Origin: Acidimicrobiales bacterium
Lineage (GTDB): Bacteria; Actinomycetota; Acidimicrobiia; Acidimicrobiales; Poriferisodaliceae
DNA length: 5,753 nucleotides
Direction of reading: 5' to 3'
Assembly (NCBI GenBank): GCA_020631315.1
Contig: JAHDHM010000042.1
Coordinates: forward strand, 9,659-15,411
Below are positions 1-5,481 of this stretch, one piece after another. Made by a program: the position numbers and the translations under genes. Each line of letters opens with the position of its first letter. The first letter of the stretch is position 1. The notes beneath the pieces were generated by a model. It had not been told where the DNA came from and ran no database searches. It saw nothing but the letters and a program-made list of their open reading frames with translations.

Positions 1-6
1 CACCAT

Positions 7-1368
7 GTGGCGGTGAGCACCGCACATCCGCTGGACCTGTCCGACCAGATCATCGACTCAGGTGTGGCCCACGAGCCGCCGAACCGGATCAGCAACGAGC
101 TCAGTGAACTGGCCGACGGTGTGTCGATCGTCGAGTCGTTCAGCCACGTCGTCTCGGTCGACACGGGCGACGGCCTGGTCTCGTTCGACACGAGCGCCGC
201 GAACACCGGCGACAAGGTCGTGGAGGCCCTGAGAGGCTGGTCGACGGCGCCGATCCACTCGATCGTCTACACCCACGGTCACGTCGACCACGTCGGCGGC
301 AGCCGCTGCTTCGCCGCCGACGCGTCGAGCCGCGGTCACGACGGCCCGCGGGTGTTCGGTCATCAGGCCGTCAACCGTCGCCTCGACCGCTACGCCGACA
401 CCGACGGGTACAACCGGGCCATCAACCTGCGCCAGTTCGGCGGCGTGCCGAAGTCGTCGCTCGGTCAGGTCGGGATGGGTGCGGGCCGCTCGTTCGTCCC
501 CGACGGCACACTCCGTGTGGACGCCGAGTACGACGGGGTCCACACCGAGACGATCGGTGGCGTCACCTTCGAGCATCACCACGCGCTCGGTGAGACCGAC
601 GACCACACGTGGACCTGGCTGCCCGAACGCAAGATGATCACCGCCGGTGACCTGGTCATCTGGAACTTCCCCAACTGCGGCAACCCCCAGAAGGTGCAGC
701 GCTATCCGCTCGAATGGGCCCAGGCACTACGGGCCATGGTCGCCAAGGGGCCAGAGCTCTTGGTCCCCGCGCACGGCCTGCCGATCCGTGGGTCGGAGCG
801 CATCGCCGGCGTGCTCGAGACGATCGCCGGCACCCTCGAGGACCTCGTCCGCGACGTCGTCGACGCCATGAACGCCGGCGAGACGCTCGACACGATCCAG
901 CAGACCGTCGGCGTCGATCAGAGCCTGCTCGACCTGCCGTACCTTCGTCCGCTGTACGACGAGCCCGAGTTCGTGGTCCGCAACATCTGGCGGCTCTACG
1001 GCGGCTGGTGGGACGGCAACCCGGCTCGGCTGAAGCCGCCGTCGGATGCAGCGCTCGGCGCCGAGATCGTCGCGCTCGCCGGCTCGGTCGAGACGCTCGT
1101 GGCACGAGCCGAAGCTGCGGCGACGGCAGGTGACCTGCGCATCGCCTGTCAGCTCATCGAGTTCGCCGCAGCGGCAGCGCCTGACGACGCCACCGTGCAC
1201 ACCAGCCGCGCCGAGATCTACGCCGTGCGTCGCAAGGCCGAGTCCTCGCTGATGGCCAAGGGCATCTTCGCCGCGGCCCGTGCCGAGTCGCAGATGGTCA
1301 TCGGCGAAGAGGTCCAGCGCACCTCGGTGCGAGACACCGTGAACGACTCCCTCGGACGCGCCGACTGA
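7..1368 (+). CDS. MBL-fold hydrolase of the alkylsulfatase type, with alkyl-sulfatase dimerisation domain
   Basis: Predicted zinc-dependent hydrolase, probably cytoplasmic because no signal peptide is visible. The N-terminal metallo-beta-lactamase domain spans about residues 30-265. It carries the HxHxDH metal motif at H90-G-H92-V-D94-H95, a GETDDH segment (E196), an AGD segment (D215) and a PAHG segment (H256), which together can supply a binuclear metal site. Residues about 270-410 match the alkyl-sulfatase dimerisation region, including the signature GGWWDGNP at 332-339. Family members (SdsA1, BDS1, YjcS) cleave alkyl sulfate esters, but they are about 650 residues long and end in an SCP2-like domain. 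This protein is 453 residues and ends soon after the dimerisation helices, so its substrate is uncertain. The GTG at 7 is taken as start, and GTG at 13 is also possible. The frame is open to base 1, so a start just outside the window cannot be excluded. Its 3' end faces the minus-strand DUF427 gene 45 bp away. Family confident, substrate not. Confidence 0.9.
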   Translation: MAVSTAHPLDLSDQIIDSGVAHEPPNRISNELSELADGVSIVESFSHVVSVDTGDGLVSFDTSAANTGDKVVEALRGWSTAPIHSIVYTHGHVDHVGGSRCFAADASSRGHDGPRVFGHQAVNRRLDRYADTDGYNRAINLRQFGGVPKSSLGQVGMGAGRSFVPDGTLRVDAEYDGVHTETIGGVTFEHHHALGETDDHTWTWLPERKMITAGDLVIWNFPNCGNPQKVQRYPLEWAQALRAMVAKGPELLVPAHGLPIRGSERIAGVLETIAGTLEDLVRDVVDAMNAGETLDTIQQTVGVDQSLLDLPYLRPLYDEPEFVVRNIWRLYGGWWDGNPARLKPPSDAALGAEIVALAGSVETLVARAEAAATAGDLRIACQLIEFAAAAAPDDATVHTSRAEIYAVRRKAESSLMAKGIFAAARAESQMVIGEEVQRTSVRDTVNDSLGRAD

Positions 1369-1380
1369 CGGCGTTCACGG
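1337..1380. terminator. Possible bidirectional terminator hairpin between convergent genes
   Basis: A perfect 9-bp inverted repeat, CCGTGAACG at 1337-1345 and CGTTCACGG at 1372-1380, flanks the hydrolase stop codon (1366-1368). The left arm lies inside the coding region. The loop is long (26 nt) and no T-tract follows on either strand. The position between two converging genes suits a terminator, but the repeat could be chance. Confidence 0.3.
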
Positions 1381-1413
1381 ACACAGTCGGCGCTCATGGG
1401 TACAGCAGAATGA

Positions 1414-1972
1414 TCACCAGCCGTTGGTGCCGGGTTCGCCTTTGAAGGGGCCGACCACGTCGTCGGTGATCCAGCCGCCGTAGAAGCCGCCGGCCTGCGG
1501 CCGCACGTGCTCGCCGTCGACCGTGCAGGTGACGAGCGCGGGGTAGAAGGCGACGTGTTCGGCGATGCCGGCGTACTCGTCGTACGGCGTCGGATAGTCC
1601 CATGCGACGGCGCGACCCGCCCCCGGGACGGTCCAGTAGCGGGCAGGGCCCTTCCACTCACAGAACGACGAGGGACCGTCGACAACGGTCAGCACGTCGA
1701 GGTCGCAGTCGTCGAGCGGCAGATAGAACGTCGGCGGGTGAGAGGTCTCGCACAGGCGGAGCGAGCGAGTGGTGCTACCGACGAGCAAGTCGCCGTGGCG
1801 GACCTCGACGCGACGTTGGTCCGGGACCAGCGACGGAGGTCGCGGGTAGTCCCAGACCGACTCCTGGCCGGGGCCGGGCTCGACGGCGAACGGTGGGCGC
1901 CGCTTTGTGTGTCCAGCTGTCGCGTGCGGCCTGCAGCCACCCGGGTGTGGGCCGGTCGCCGTTGTCGGTCAC
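1414..1972 (-). CDS. DUF427 domain protein, interrupted by a +1-nt frameshift
   Basis: DUF427 (PF04248) is a small, probably soluble domain of unknown biochemical function. The recognisable part begins with PGPGQESVWDYPRPP, then ETSHPPTFYLP, FCEWKG, HVAFYP, and ends GGFYGGWITDD...GPFKG, all typical of actinobacterial members. The GTG start at 1972-1970 overlaps the TGA of the upstream gene (GTGA), which implies translational coupling. From it the protein reads VTDNGDRPTPGWLQAARDSW-THK, then leaves the family frame at the AAA codon (1906-1904) and stops at 1775 after about 65 residues. Dropping one T of the plus-strand TTT at 1904-1906 restores THKRRPPFAVEPGPGQ and a 185-residue intact protein. 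Without the repair the domain frame has no ATG or GTG start; its first TTG is at 1788, which would truncate the domain to 124 residues. It may be a sequencing or assembly error, or a real recent mutation. The family call is confident; the state of the gene is not. Confidence 0.88.
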
Positions 1973-3351
1973 GGCTCTCGCACGTCGAGAATCTGGTAGA
2001 TCCCGGGTTCGTCGACCCCGTCGGGGATCTCGGCGTCGCCGAGGCCGAGGAACATCTCGTAGACACCCGGATCGAGGCCGGAGATCTCGAAGCGGTATTC
2101 GGACCACTCGGACTCGCCGGTCGCGGTCCGGTAGAAGTACCAGGAGCGTTCGACCTGACCGACCCCGGACGTGCCGGCGAAGATGATGTCCTCGGCGAGC
2201 CCGGATCCCGGCTCGTCGCCGTCGTCGGGTGCGTTGCGGAACGCGATCTGGCCGAGGGCTGCCGGGAGCCGGGCCCAACCGGTCACGACCACGGCGGAAC
2301 CGTCGCCTGCGGTGGCGACGTCCTGCAGGGTCATCGAGGAGATGACCACGCCACCGCCGACGCCGGGTCGCACTTCGGACACCGGCTGGGTGTCGACCAC
2401 GATCCGGGCCGGGTTGGCCAGGAAGGAGACGTTGACGACCGAGGGTCCTCGGTCGATGAACAGCGATGACCCGGCGGTGCGGGTGGCGTCGACGACCACG
2501 GCGCCGTCGTCGAGCATCTGGAACTCGAGCTCGCTGGCGTGTGCGGGTTCGTCGAGGTCGAGGCGGAGCAGGCCACCGAAGTCGATGAGGCTGAGGTCCG
2601 AGGGGAAGGCCTCGGCGAGTTCTCCACCGTCCAGGGAGCCGAGGATGAGCACCGTCCGGTGGCAACGTGCGGCCGTGTGGGTCTCGATCGCCATGACGCC
2701 GTTCGGGTCGCCGTCGGTGGTGCCGGGGCGGTAGGCGAGGGGAGCGGCGGCCGGTTCGTCGGGCAGGTCGGCGCAGGAGCGATCGTCGAACGTGGTGGTG
2801 GCGAACGACAGGTCGCTGGCGGGGAGCCATCCCTCGCGGTCGCCGTCGTCGACGCCGAACCAGGTACGGCCGTCCGCGGTTGCGACCTCGCCGGTGAGGG
2901 CCAGTTCGGCGCCCGAGGCCAGCTCATGGCCTGCGGAGTCGCCCGGGTCCTCACCGAGGACGGCGGCTCGGACGGTCACCGCGTCGACGTCCAGGGGCGC
3001 AGCCTCGGGCTCGGTGGTCGCTGCGGTCGTCGCGGTCGTGTCCGCAGTGCTGTCGGCGGTGTCGCTGTCGTCGTCGGCGGGTTCGATGGCCGCGTCGTCG
3101 GTGGTCGTCGAGGCAGCGGTCGTGGTCGTCGTCTCGTCGGCCGACGGGTCGGCGTCGGCTGCATCCGTGGTTGCTGCGGTGGTGGCCGGGGCCGCGGTCG
3201 TGACGGCGGGCGCGGTCTCGCCGCTCGTGGGCTGTTCGCCGCGGATCGCGAAGATCACGGCGATCACCGGGATGAGGAGGGTCATGGAGACGACGATCGT
3301 CCGTACCCAGCGGCCCGAGTCCGGGTTCACATCGCGTTCGGTGTCGTTCAT
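1969..3351 (-). CDS. Membrane-anchored extracytoplasmic protein with SH3b-like and AMIN-like regions
   Basis: Function unknown. The 460-residue protein has a short basic N-terminus (R14, R17), one hydrophobic segment at about 16-36, and then a Thr/Ala/Asp-rich low-complexity stalk at about 39-118. This suggests a signal anchor with the rest outside the membrane. Residues about 125-184 (VRAAVLG ... GREGW-like pattern, here GDREGWLPASDL) resemble a bacterial SH3 (SH3b) domain. Residues about 215-320 contain VSFLANPARIVVDTQP, which resembles the AMIN-type envelope-targeting fold. Residues about 330-460 are beta-rich and could be an immunoglobulin-like domain. The last two assignments are weak. 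Only two cysteines follow the anchor (C193, C230), so one disulfide is possible. The ATG at 3351 is chosen because it places the anchor normally; a GTG at 3390 would add 13 unlikely residues. No good ribosome-binding site is visible. The stop overlaps the DUF427 start by GTGA. A role at the cell envelope is inferred. Confidence 0.8.
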   Translation of the reverse strand: MNDTERDVNPDSGRWVRTIVVSMTLLIPVIAVIFAIRGEQPTSGETAPAVTTAAPATTAATTDAADADPSADETTTTTAASTTTDDAAIEPADDDSDTADSTADTTATTAATTEPEAAPLDVDAVTVRAAVLGEDPGDSAGHELASGAELALTGEVATADGRTWFGVDDGDREGWLPASDLSFATTTFDDRSCADLPDEPAAAPLAYRPGTTDGDPNGVMAIETHTAARCHRTVLILGSLDGGELAEAFPSDLSLIDFGGLLRLDLDEPAHASELEFQMLDDGAVVVDATRTAGSSLFIDRGPSVVNVSFLANPARIVVDTQPVSEVRPGVGGGVVISSMTLQDVATAGDGSAVVVTGWARLPAALGQIAFRNAPDDGDEPGSGLAEDIIFAGTSGVGQVERSWYFYRTATGESEWSEYRFEISGLDPGVYEMFLGLGDAEIPDGVDEPGIYQILDVREP

Positions 3352-3418
3352 CGTCGACTCATGGGGGTTGGCCGGCCGCGCACGGCACACAGTGTCGCGG
3401 CTGGTCGTCGTAGATGAA

Positions 3419-3446
3419 AGGCGGGCCGGAAAGTCCCGGCCCGCCT
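3419..3446 (-). terminator. Rho-independent-type terminator after the ammonium transporter gene
   Basis: A perfect 11-bp GC-rich stem (3419-3429 with 3436-3446) and a 6-nt loop lie 36 bp past the transporter stop. In the minus direction the stem is followed by a short, weak T-rich stretch (TTCATCT). This should end the transporter transcript and separate it from the minus-strand stalk-protein gene downstream, so that gene needs its own promoter in 3352-3418, where I see no convincing box. Confidence 0.8.
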
Positions 3447-3481
3447 GACGTTCAGCTCATCTGTGGAGAATGAACGTGAGT

Positions 3482-4702
3482 TCAGTCCATCGTGTAACCG
3501 ATTTCGCCGTGCTCGGAGACGTCGAGTCCCTCGAGTTCGGCTTCCTCGGAGACACGCAGGCCGATGGTGGCGTCGAGCGCCTTGGCGATCACCCAGGTGA
3601 CGGCACCCGAGTAGACCAGCACGGCGATCATCGAGATGATCTGGTTGAACAGCAGCTCGCCGCCGCCGAAGAACAGACCTTCGACCTCGAAGTCGCCGTC
3701 GGGGCCGGCGGAGGCATCCGCGAGGAAGCCGATGAGCAGGCCACCGACGATGCCGCCGACCATGTGGACGCCGACCACGTCGAGGCTGTCGTCGTAGCCG
3801 AAGCGGAACTTCAGCGAGACGGCCAGGAAGCAGACGCCACCGGCGAGCAGGCCGATGAGGATCGAGGCCAGGTTGCCCACGAAGGTGACGGCCGGGGTGA
3901 TGGCGACGAGACCCGAGACGATGCCCGAGGCGGCGCCGAGGGTGGTGGCCTTCTTGTCCTTGATGGTCTCGACGGCCATCCAGCCGAGCATGCCGGCGGC
4001 GCCGGCGAGGAACGTGCTGAGGAACGCCTGTCCGGCAGTGGCGCCGTCGCCGGCCGCACCGGCGTTGAAGCCGAACCAGCCGAACCACAGGATGCCGGCA
4101 CCGAGCATGGTCAGGACCAGGTTGTGCGGGCGACCGGTGGCCTGGGGCCAGCCGGTGCGCTTGCCGAGCACGACGACGAGGACGAGTGCGGCCACACCGG
4201 CGTTGATGTGGATGGCGGTACCGCCCGCGTAGTCGTGCGCCGGCAGGTCGAGGATCCAGCCCTTCTCGCCCGACTCGTCGTCGCTCTTGTAGACCCAGTA
4301 GACGACCGGGCTGTACACGACGATCGACCAGATCGGCACGAACACGGCCCAGGCGCTGAACTTCATGCGGTCGGCGACGGCGCCCGAGATGAGCGCCGGC
4401 GTGATCACCGCGAAGGTCAGGCCGAACGCGAAGACGGCGGCGTCGTCGTCGGCCAGGCCCTGCAGGCCGATGGCGCTGAAGTTGCCGAGCACGCTGTCGA
4501 TCAGCGTGCCGTCACCCCCGCCCGAAATCGAATAGCCCAGGAACACCCACACCATGGGCACGACGCCCAGGCAGTACATGTTCATGAGCAGCATGTTCAG
4601 CACGTTCTTCTGGCGCACCATGCCGCCGTAGAACAACGCCAGGCCTGGCACCATGAACAGCACCAAGGCAGCTGACGTCAACAGCCACGCTGTCTCGCCC
4701 AT
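3482..4702 (-). CDS. amt: Ammonium transporter, Amt/AmtB family
   Basis: Inner-membrane ammonium channel of the Amt/Mep/Rh family, which brings in ammonium/ammonia for assimilation. The product is 406 residues, normal for the family, with about eleven hydrophobic segments. The signature DYAGGTAIHINAG is at 157-169. The pore twin histidines are H165 (in that motif) and H313 (in GVHMVGG), and D157 corresponds to the conserved pore-entry aspartate. The N-terminus has the usual MVPGLALFYGGMVRQKN pattern. The cytoplasmic tail ends SEEAELEGLDVSEHGEIGY, the region that in homologues contacts the PII protein GlnK, so PII control is likely. ATG at 4702 is preferred to the GTG at 4726 because it starts at the conserved first helix and has GGGAG about 10 nt upstream. 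The gene is followed by a terminator and not by glnB/glnK, so it appears monocistronic. Possible GlnR-type boxes lie about 105-155 bp upstream of the start. Confidence 0.97.
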   Translation of the reverse strand: MGETAWLLTSAALVLFMVPGLALFYGGMVRQKNVLNMLLMNMYCLGVVPMVWVFLGYSISGGGDGTLIDSVLGNFSAIGLQGLADDDAAVFAFGLTFAVITPALISGAVADRMKFSAWAVFVPIWSIVVYSPVVYWVYKSDDESGEKGWILDLPAHDYAGGTAIHINAGVAALVLVVVLGKRTGWPQATGRPHNLVLTMLGAGILWFGWFGFNAGAAGDGATAGQAFLSTFLAGAAGMLGWMAVETIKDKKATTLGAASGIVSGLVAITPAVTFVGNLASILIGLLAGGVCFLAVSLKFRFGYDDSLDVVGVHMVGGIVGGLLIGFLADASAGPDGDFEVEGLFFGGGELLFNQIISMIAVLVYSGAVTWVIAKALDATIGLRVSEEAELEGLDVSEHGEIGYTMD

Positions 4703-4745
4703 TGTCTTGTCTCCCTCTCCGAACACAGGGTCGTCCGGCGGAGAA

Positions 4746-4774
4746 AGACTAGGTACAGGACGCTGTCTGACCCA
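4746..4774 (-). promoter_or_regulatory. Candidate promoter for the ammonium transporter gene
   Basis: On the minus strand TAGTCT (4751-4746) fits a TANNNT -10 box, with TGGGTC (4774-4769) at a 17-bp spacing as a poor -35. The implied transcript would start near 4740 and carry a 5' leader of about 38 nt that includes the GGGAG ribosome-binding site. The -35 is weak, which would fit an activator-dependent promoter. Low confidence. Confidence 0.3.
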
Positions 4775-4776
4775 GA

Positions 4777-4790
4777 CCTGACGCGTCAGG
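4777..4790. promoter_or_regulatory. 14-bp perfect palindrome, possible operator
   Basis: CCTGACGCGTCAGG is a perfect 14-bp palindrome. It lies immediately upstream of the candidate -35 of the ammonium transporter gene, a usual place for a dimeric regulator. No regulator gene in the window pairs with it. A second small inverted repeat (GTCTG/CAGAC, 4765-4777) abuts it. Confidence 0.35.
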
Positions 4791-4805
4791 CATCGTGCAG
4801 TTCTC

Positions 4806-4855
4806 CGAAACGCACTGGCGCGATCGTCGAAACACTCCCGAAACGTCCTGGTCAG
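4806..4855. promoter_or_regulatory. Phased GAAAC repeats, possible GlnR-type boxes
   Basis: Three exact CGAAAC copies occur at 4806-4811, 4828-4833 and 4839-4844, so the starts are 22 and 11 bp apart. The last two read GAAAC-N6-GAAAC, which fits the actinobacterial GlnR half-site pattern (GNNAC-N6-GNAAC, 11-bp steps). A further GTCAG lies exactly one step on at 4851-4855, matching four of five bases of GTNAC; the step at 4818 is unoccupied. GlnR activates ammonium transporter genes under nitrogen limitation in Streptomyces and mycobacteria, so the placement upstream of amt makes sense. The copies could instead serve the divergent acetyltransferase gene. Confidence 0.5.
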
Positions 4856-4885
4856 TCACTGGTGCGCCGGACACGGTCATCAGCT

Positions 4886-4898
4886 CGGTGTCACACCG
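4886..4898. promoter_or_regulatory. Palindrome upstream of the acetyltransferase gene, possible operator
   Basis: CGGTGT-C-ACACCG has two perfect 6-bp arms around one central base. It lies 7 bp upstream of the candidate -10 box of the acetyltransferase gene, within the expected spacer, where a bound protein would block transcription. Short repeats like this also arise by chance. Confidence 0.25.
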
Positions 4899-4904
4899 TC
4901 GAGC

Positions 4905-4910
4905 TAGCTT
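4905..4910 (+). promoter_or_regulatory. Candidate -10 box for a leaderless transcript
   Basis: TAGCTT fits TANNNT and ends 7 bp before the ATG at 4918, which would put the transcription start at or next to the start codon. The lack of any ribosome-binding site before that ATG agrees with leaderless translation, common in Actinobacteria. No good -35 is visible. Confidence 0.35.
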
Positions 4911-4917
4911 GCCGTCG

Positions 4918-5343
4918 ATGGATGACGACGTGTACGAGCTGCGCAGCGGGCCACCTTCGATCGACGAGTACCTCGAGCTGCGACGTGCGGCGGGTCTGTC
5001 GGCTCGCACGCGGGCCGAAGCCGAGGCCGGCATCGACGGCGCATGGCACGCCGTCCACGTCGTCGAACGCTCGAGCGGCGCTGCCGTGGGCATGGGGCGG
5101 ATCCTGAGCGACGGCGGCTGGTACTTCCACATCTGCGACATGGCGACGCTGCCGAGCCACCAGCGCCGCGGCCTCGGCAAGGCCGTGTTGCGGGCACTGC
5201 TGGACGAGATCGACCGACGGGCGCCCGGCGAACCCTTGGTCAATCTGTTGGCCGACGAGCCCGGCCGCCCTCTGTATCGGTCCATGGGCTTCGAGGACTC
5301 TGCGCCCGACACGATCGGGATGAGCCTGCGCGGGCGTCACTGA
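4918..5343 (+). CDS. GNAT family N-acetyltransferase
   Basis: Predicted cytoplasmic acetyl-CoA-dependent acyltransferase of the GNAT superfamily, 141 residues, a normal size for a single-domain member. The acetyl-CoA pyrophosphate loop (motif A) is at 79-88, with the Q/RxxGxG/A element at Q82-R-R-G85-L-G87. It is preceded by a DMATLP strand (74-79), and the C-terminal LYRSMGFE (119-126) is the usual motif B element with Tyr120 as a candidate catalytic or substrate-contacting residue. The N-terminal region (YLELRRAAGLS, 18-28) is typical of a common small bacterial GNAT group. The acceptor substrate cannot be told from sequence. The frame is open back to a GTG at 4795, but the extra 41 residues overlap the repeat region and do not look conserved, so the ATG at 4918 is chosen. 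It is transcribed away from amt and appears to stand alone. Confidence 0.9.
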   Translation: MDDDVYELRSGPPSIDEYLELRRAAGLSARTRAEAEAGIDGAWHAVHVVERSSGAAVGMGRILSDGGWYFHICDMATLPSHQRRGLGKAVLRALLDEIDRRAPGEPLVNLLADEPGRPLYRSMGFEDSAPDTIGMSLRGRH

Positions 5344-5363
5344 CCGACGTCATCCCGAACGCG

Positions 5364-5400
5364 TCGATGCCCGCACCGGCGTGACCGGTGCGGGCATCGA
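5364..5400. terminator. 16-bp perfect hairpin between convergent genes
   Basis: Arms 5364-5379 and 5385-5400 are exact reverse complements over 16 bp with a 5-nt loop (CGTGA), starting 21 bp after the acetyltransferase stop. There is no T-tract on either side. The location between the acetyltransferase and the converging fasciclin gene points to a bidirectional terminator, or one working without a U-tract. Confidence 0.7.
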
Positions 5401-5425
5401 GTGGACCCCTGGGGGAGTGAAGGGA

Positions 5426-5439
5426 CAGCAGCGCTGCTG
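5426..5439. repeat. 14-bp palindrome in the 3' region of the fasciclin gene
   Basis: CAGCAGCGCTGCTG is a perfect palindrome. The overlapping arms GACAGC (5424-5429) and GCTGTC (5446-5451) could form an alternative stem. It lies 43 bp beyond the fasciclin stop in the minus direction and may help terminate that transcript. No T-tract is present, so the role is uncertain. Confidence 0.35.
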
Positions 5440-5481
5440 AGCTCCGCTGTCAGGGACCCGGTGTGTGGGTCACACGGCTGA

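Noticed and set aside
5..16. ATG at position 5 as a start codon
   Set aside because: It reads ATG TGG CGG TGA, a three-codon frame that stops at once; the hydrolase frame uses GTG at 7 or 13.
1507..2469. Plus-strand open frame (320 codons) opposite the DUF427 and stalk-protein genes
   Set aside because: It spans two real minus-strand genes, has no recognisable motifs and shows a composition typical of an antisense frame in GC-rich DNA.
1775..2830. Minus-strand open frame of 351 codons overlapping the stalk-protein gene
   Set aside because: Most of it is Arg/Pro-rich out-of-frame translation of the stalk-protein gene. Only its end (from 1972) is meaningful, as the true N-terminus of the frameshifted DUF427 gene.
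2970..3240. Repetitive-looking GTCGTCG/GGTCGTGG stretch, considered as a DNA repeat
   Set aside because: It is explained by Thr/Ala/Asp codons of the low-complexity stalk in the minus-strand protein and has no regular unit length.
3448..3477. 7-bp inverted repeat ACGTTCA/TGAACGT just after the transporter stop
   Set aside because: Short arms and a 16-nt loop; the adjacent 11-bp GC-rich hairpin is the far better terminator.
3470..4675. Long plus-strand open frame (401 codons) opposite the ammonium transporter gene, with GGAGA just before its ATG
   Set aside because: It is antisense to an unmistakable Amt protein, and its translation is an Asp/Glu/His/Arg-rich composition with no recognisable domain, as expected for a mirrored high-GC frame.
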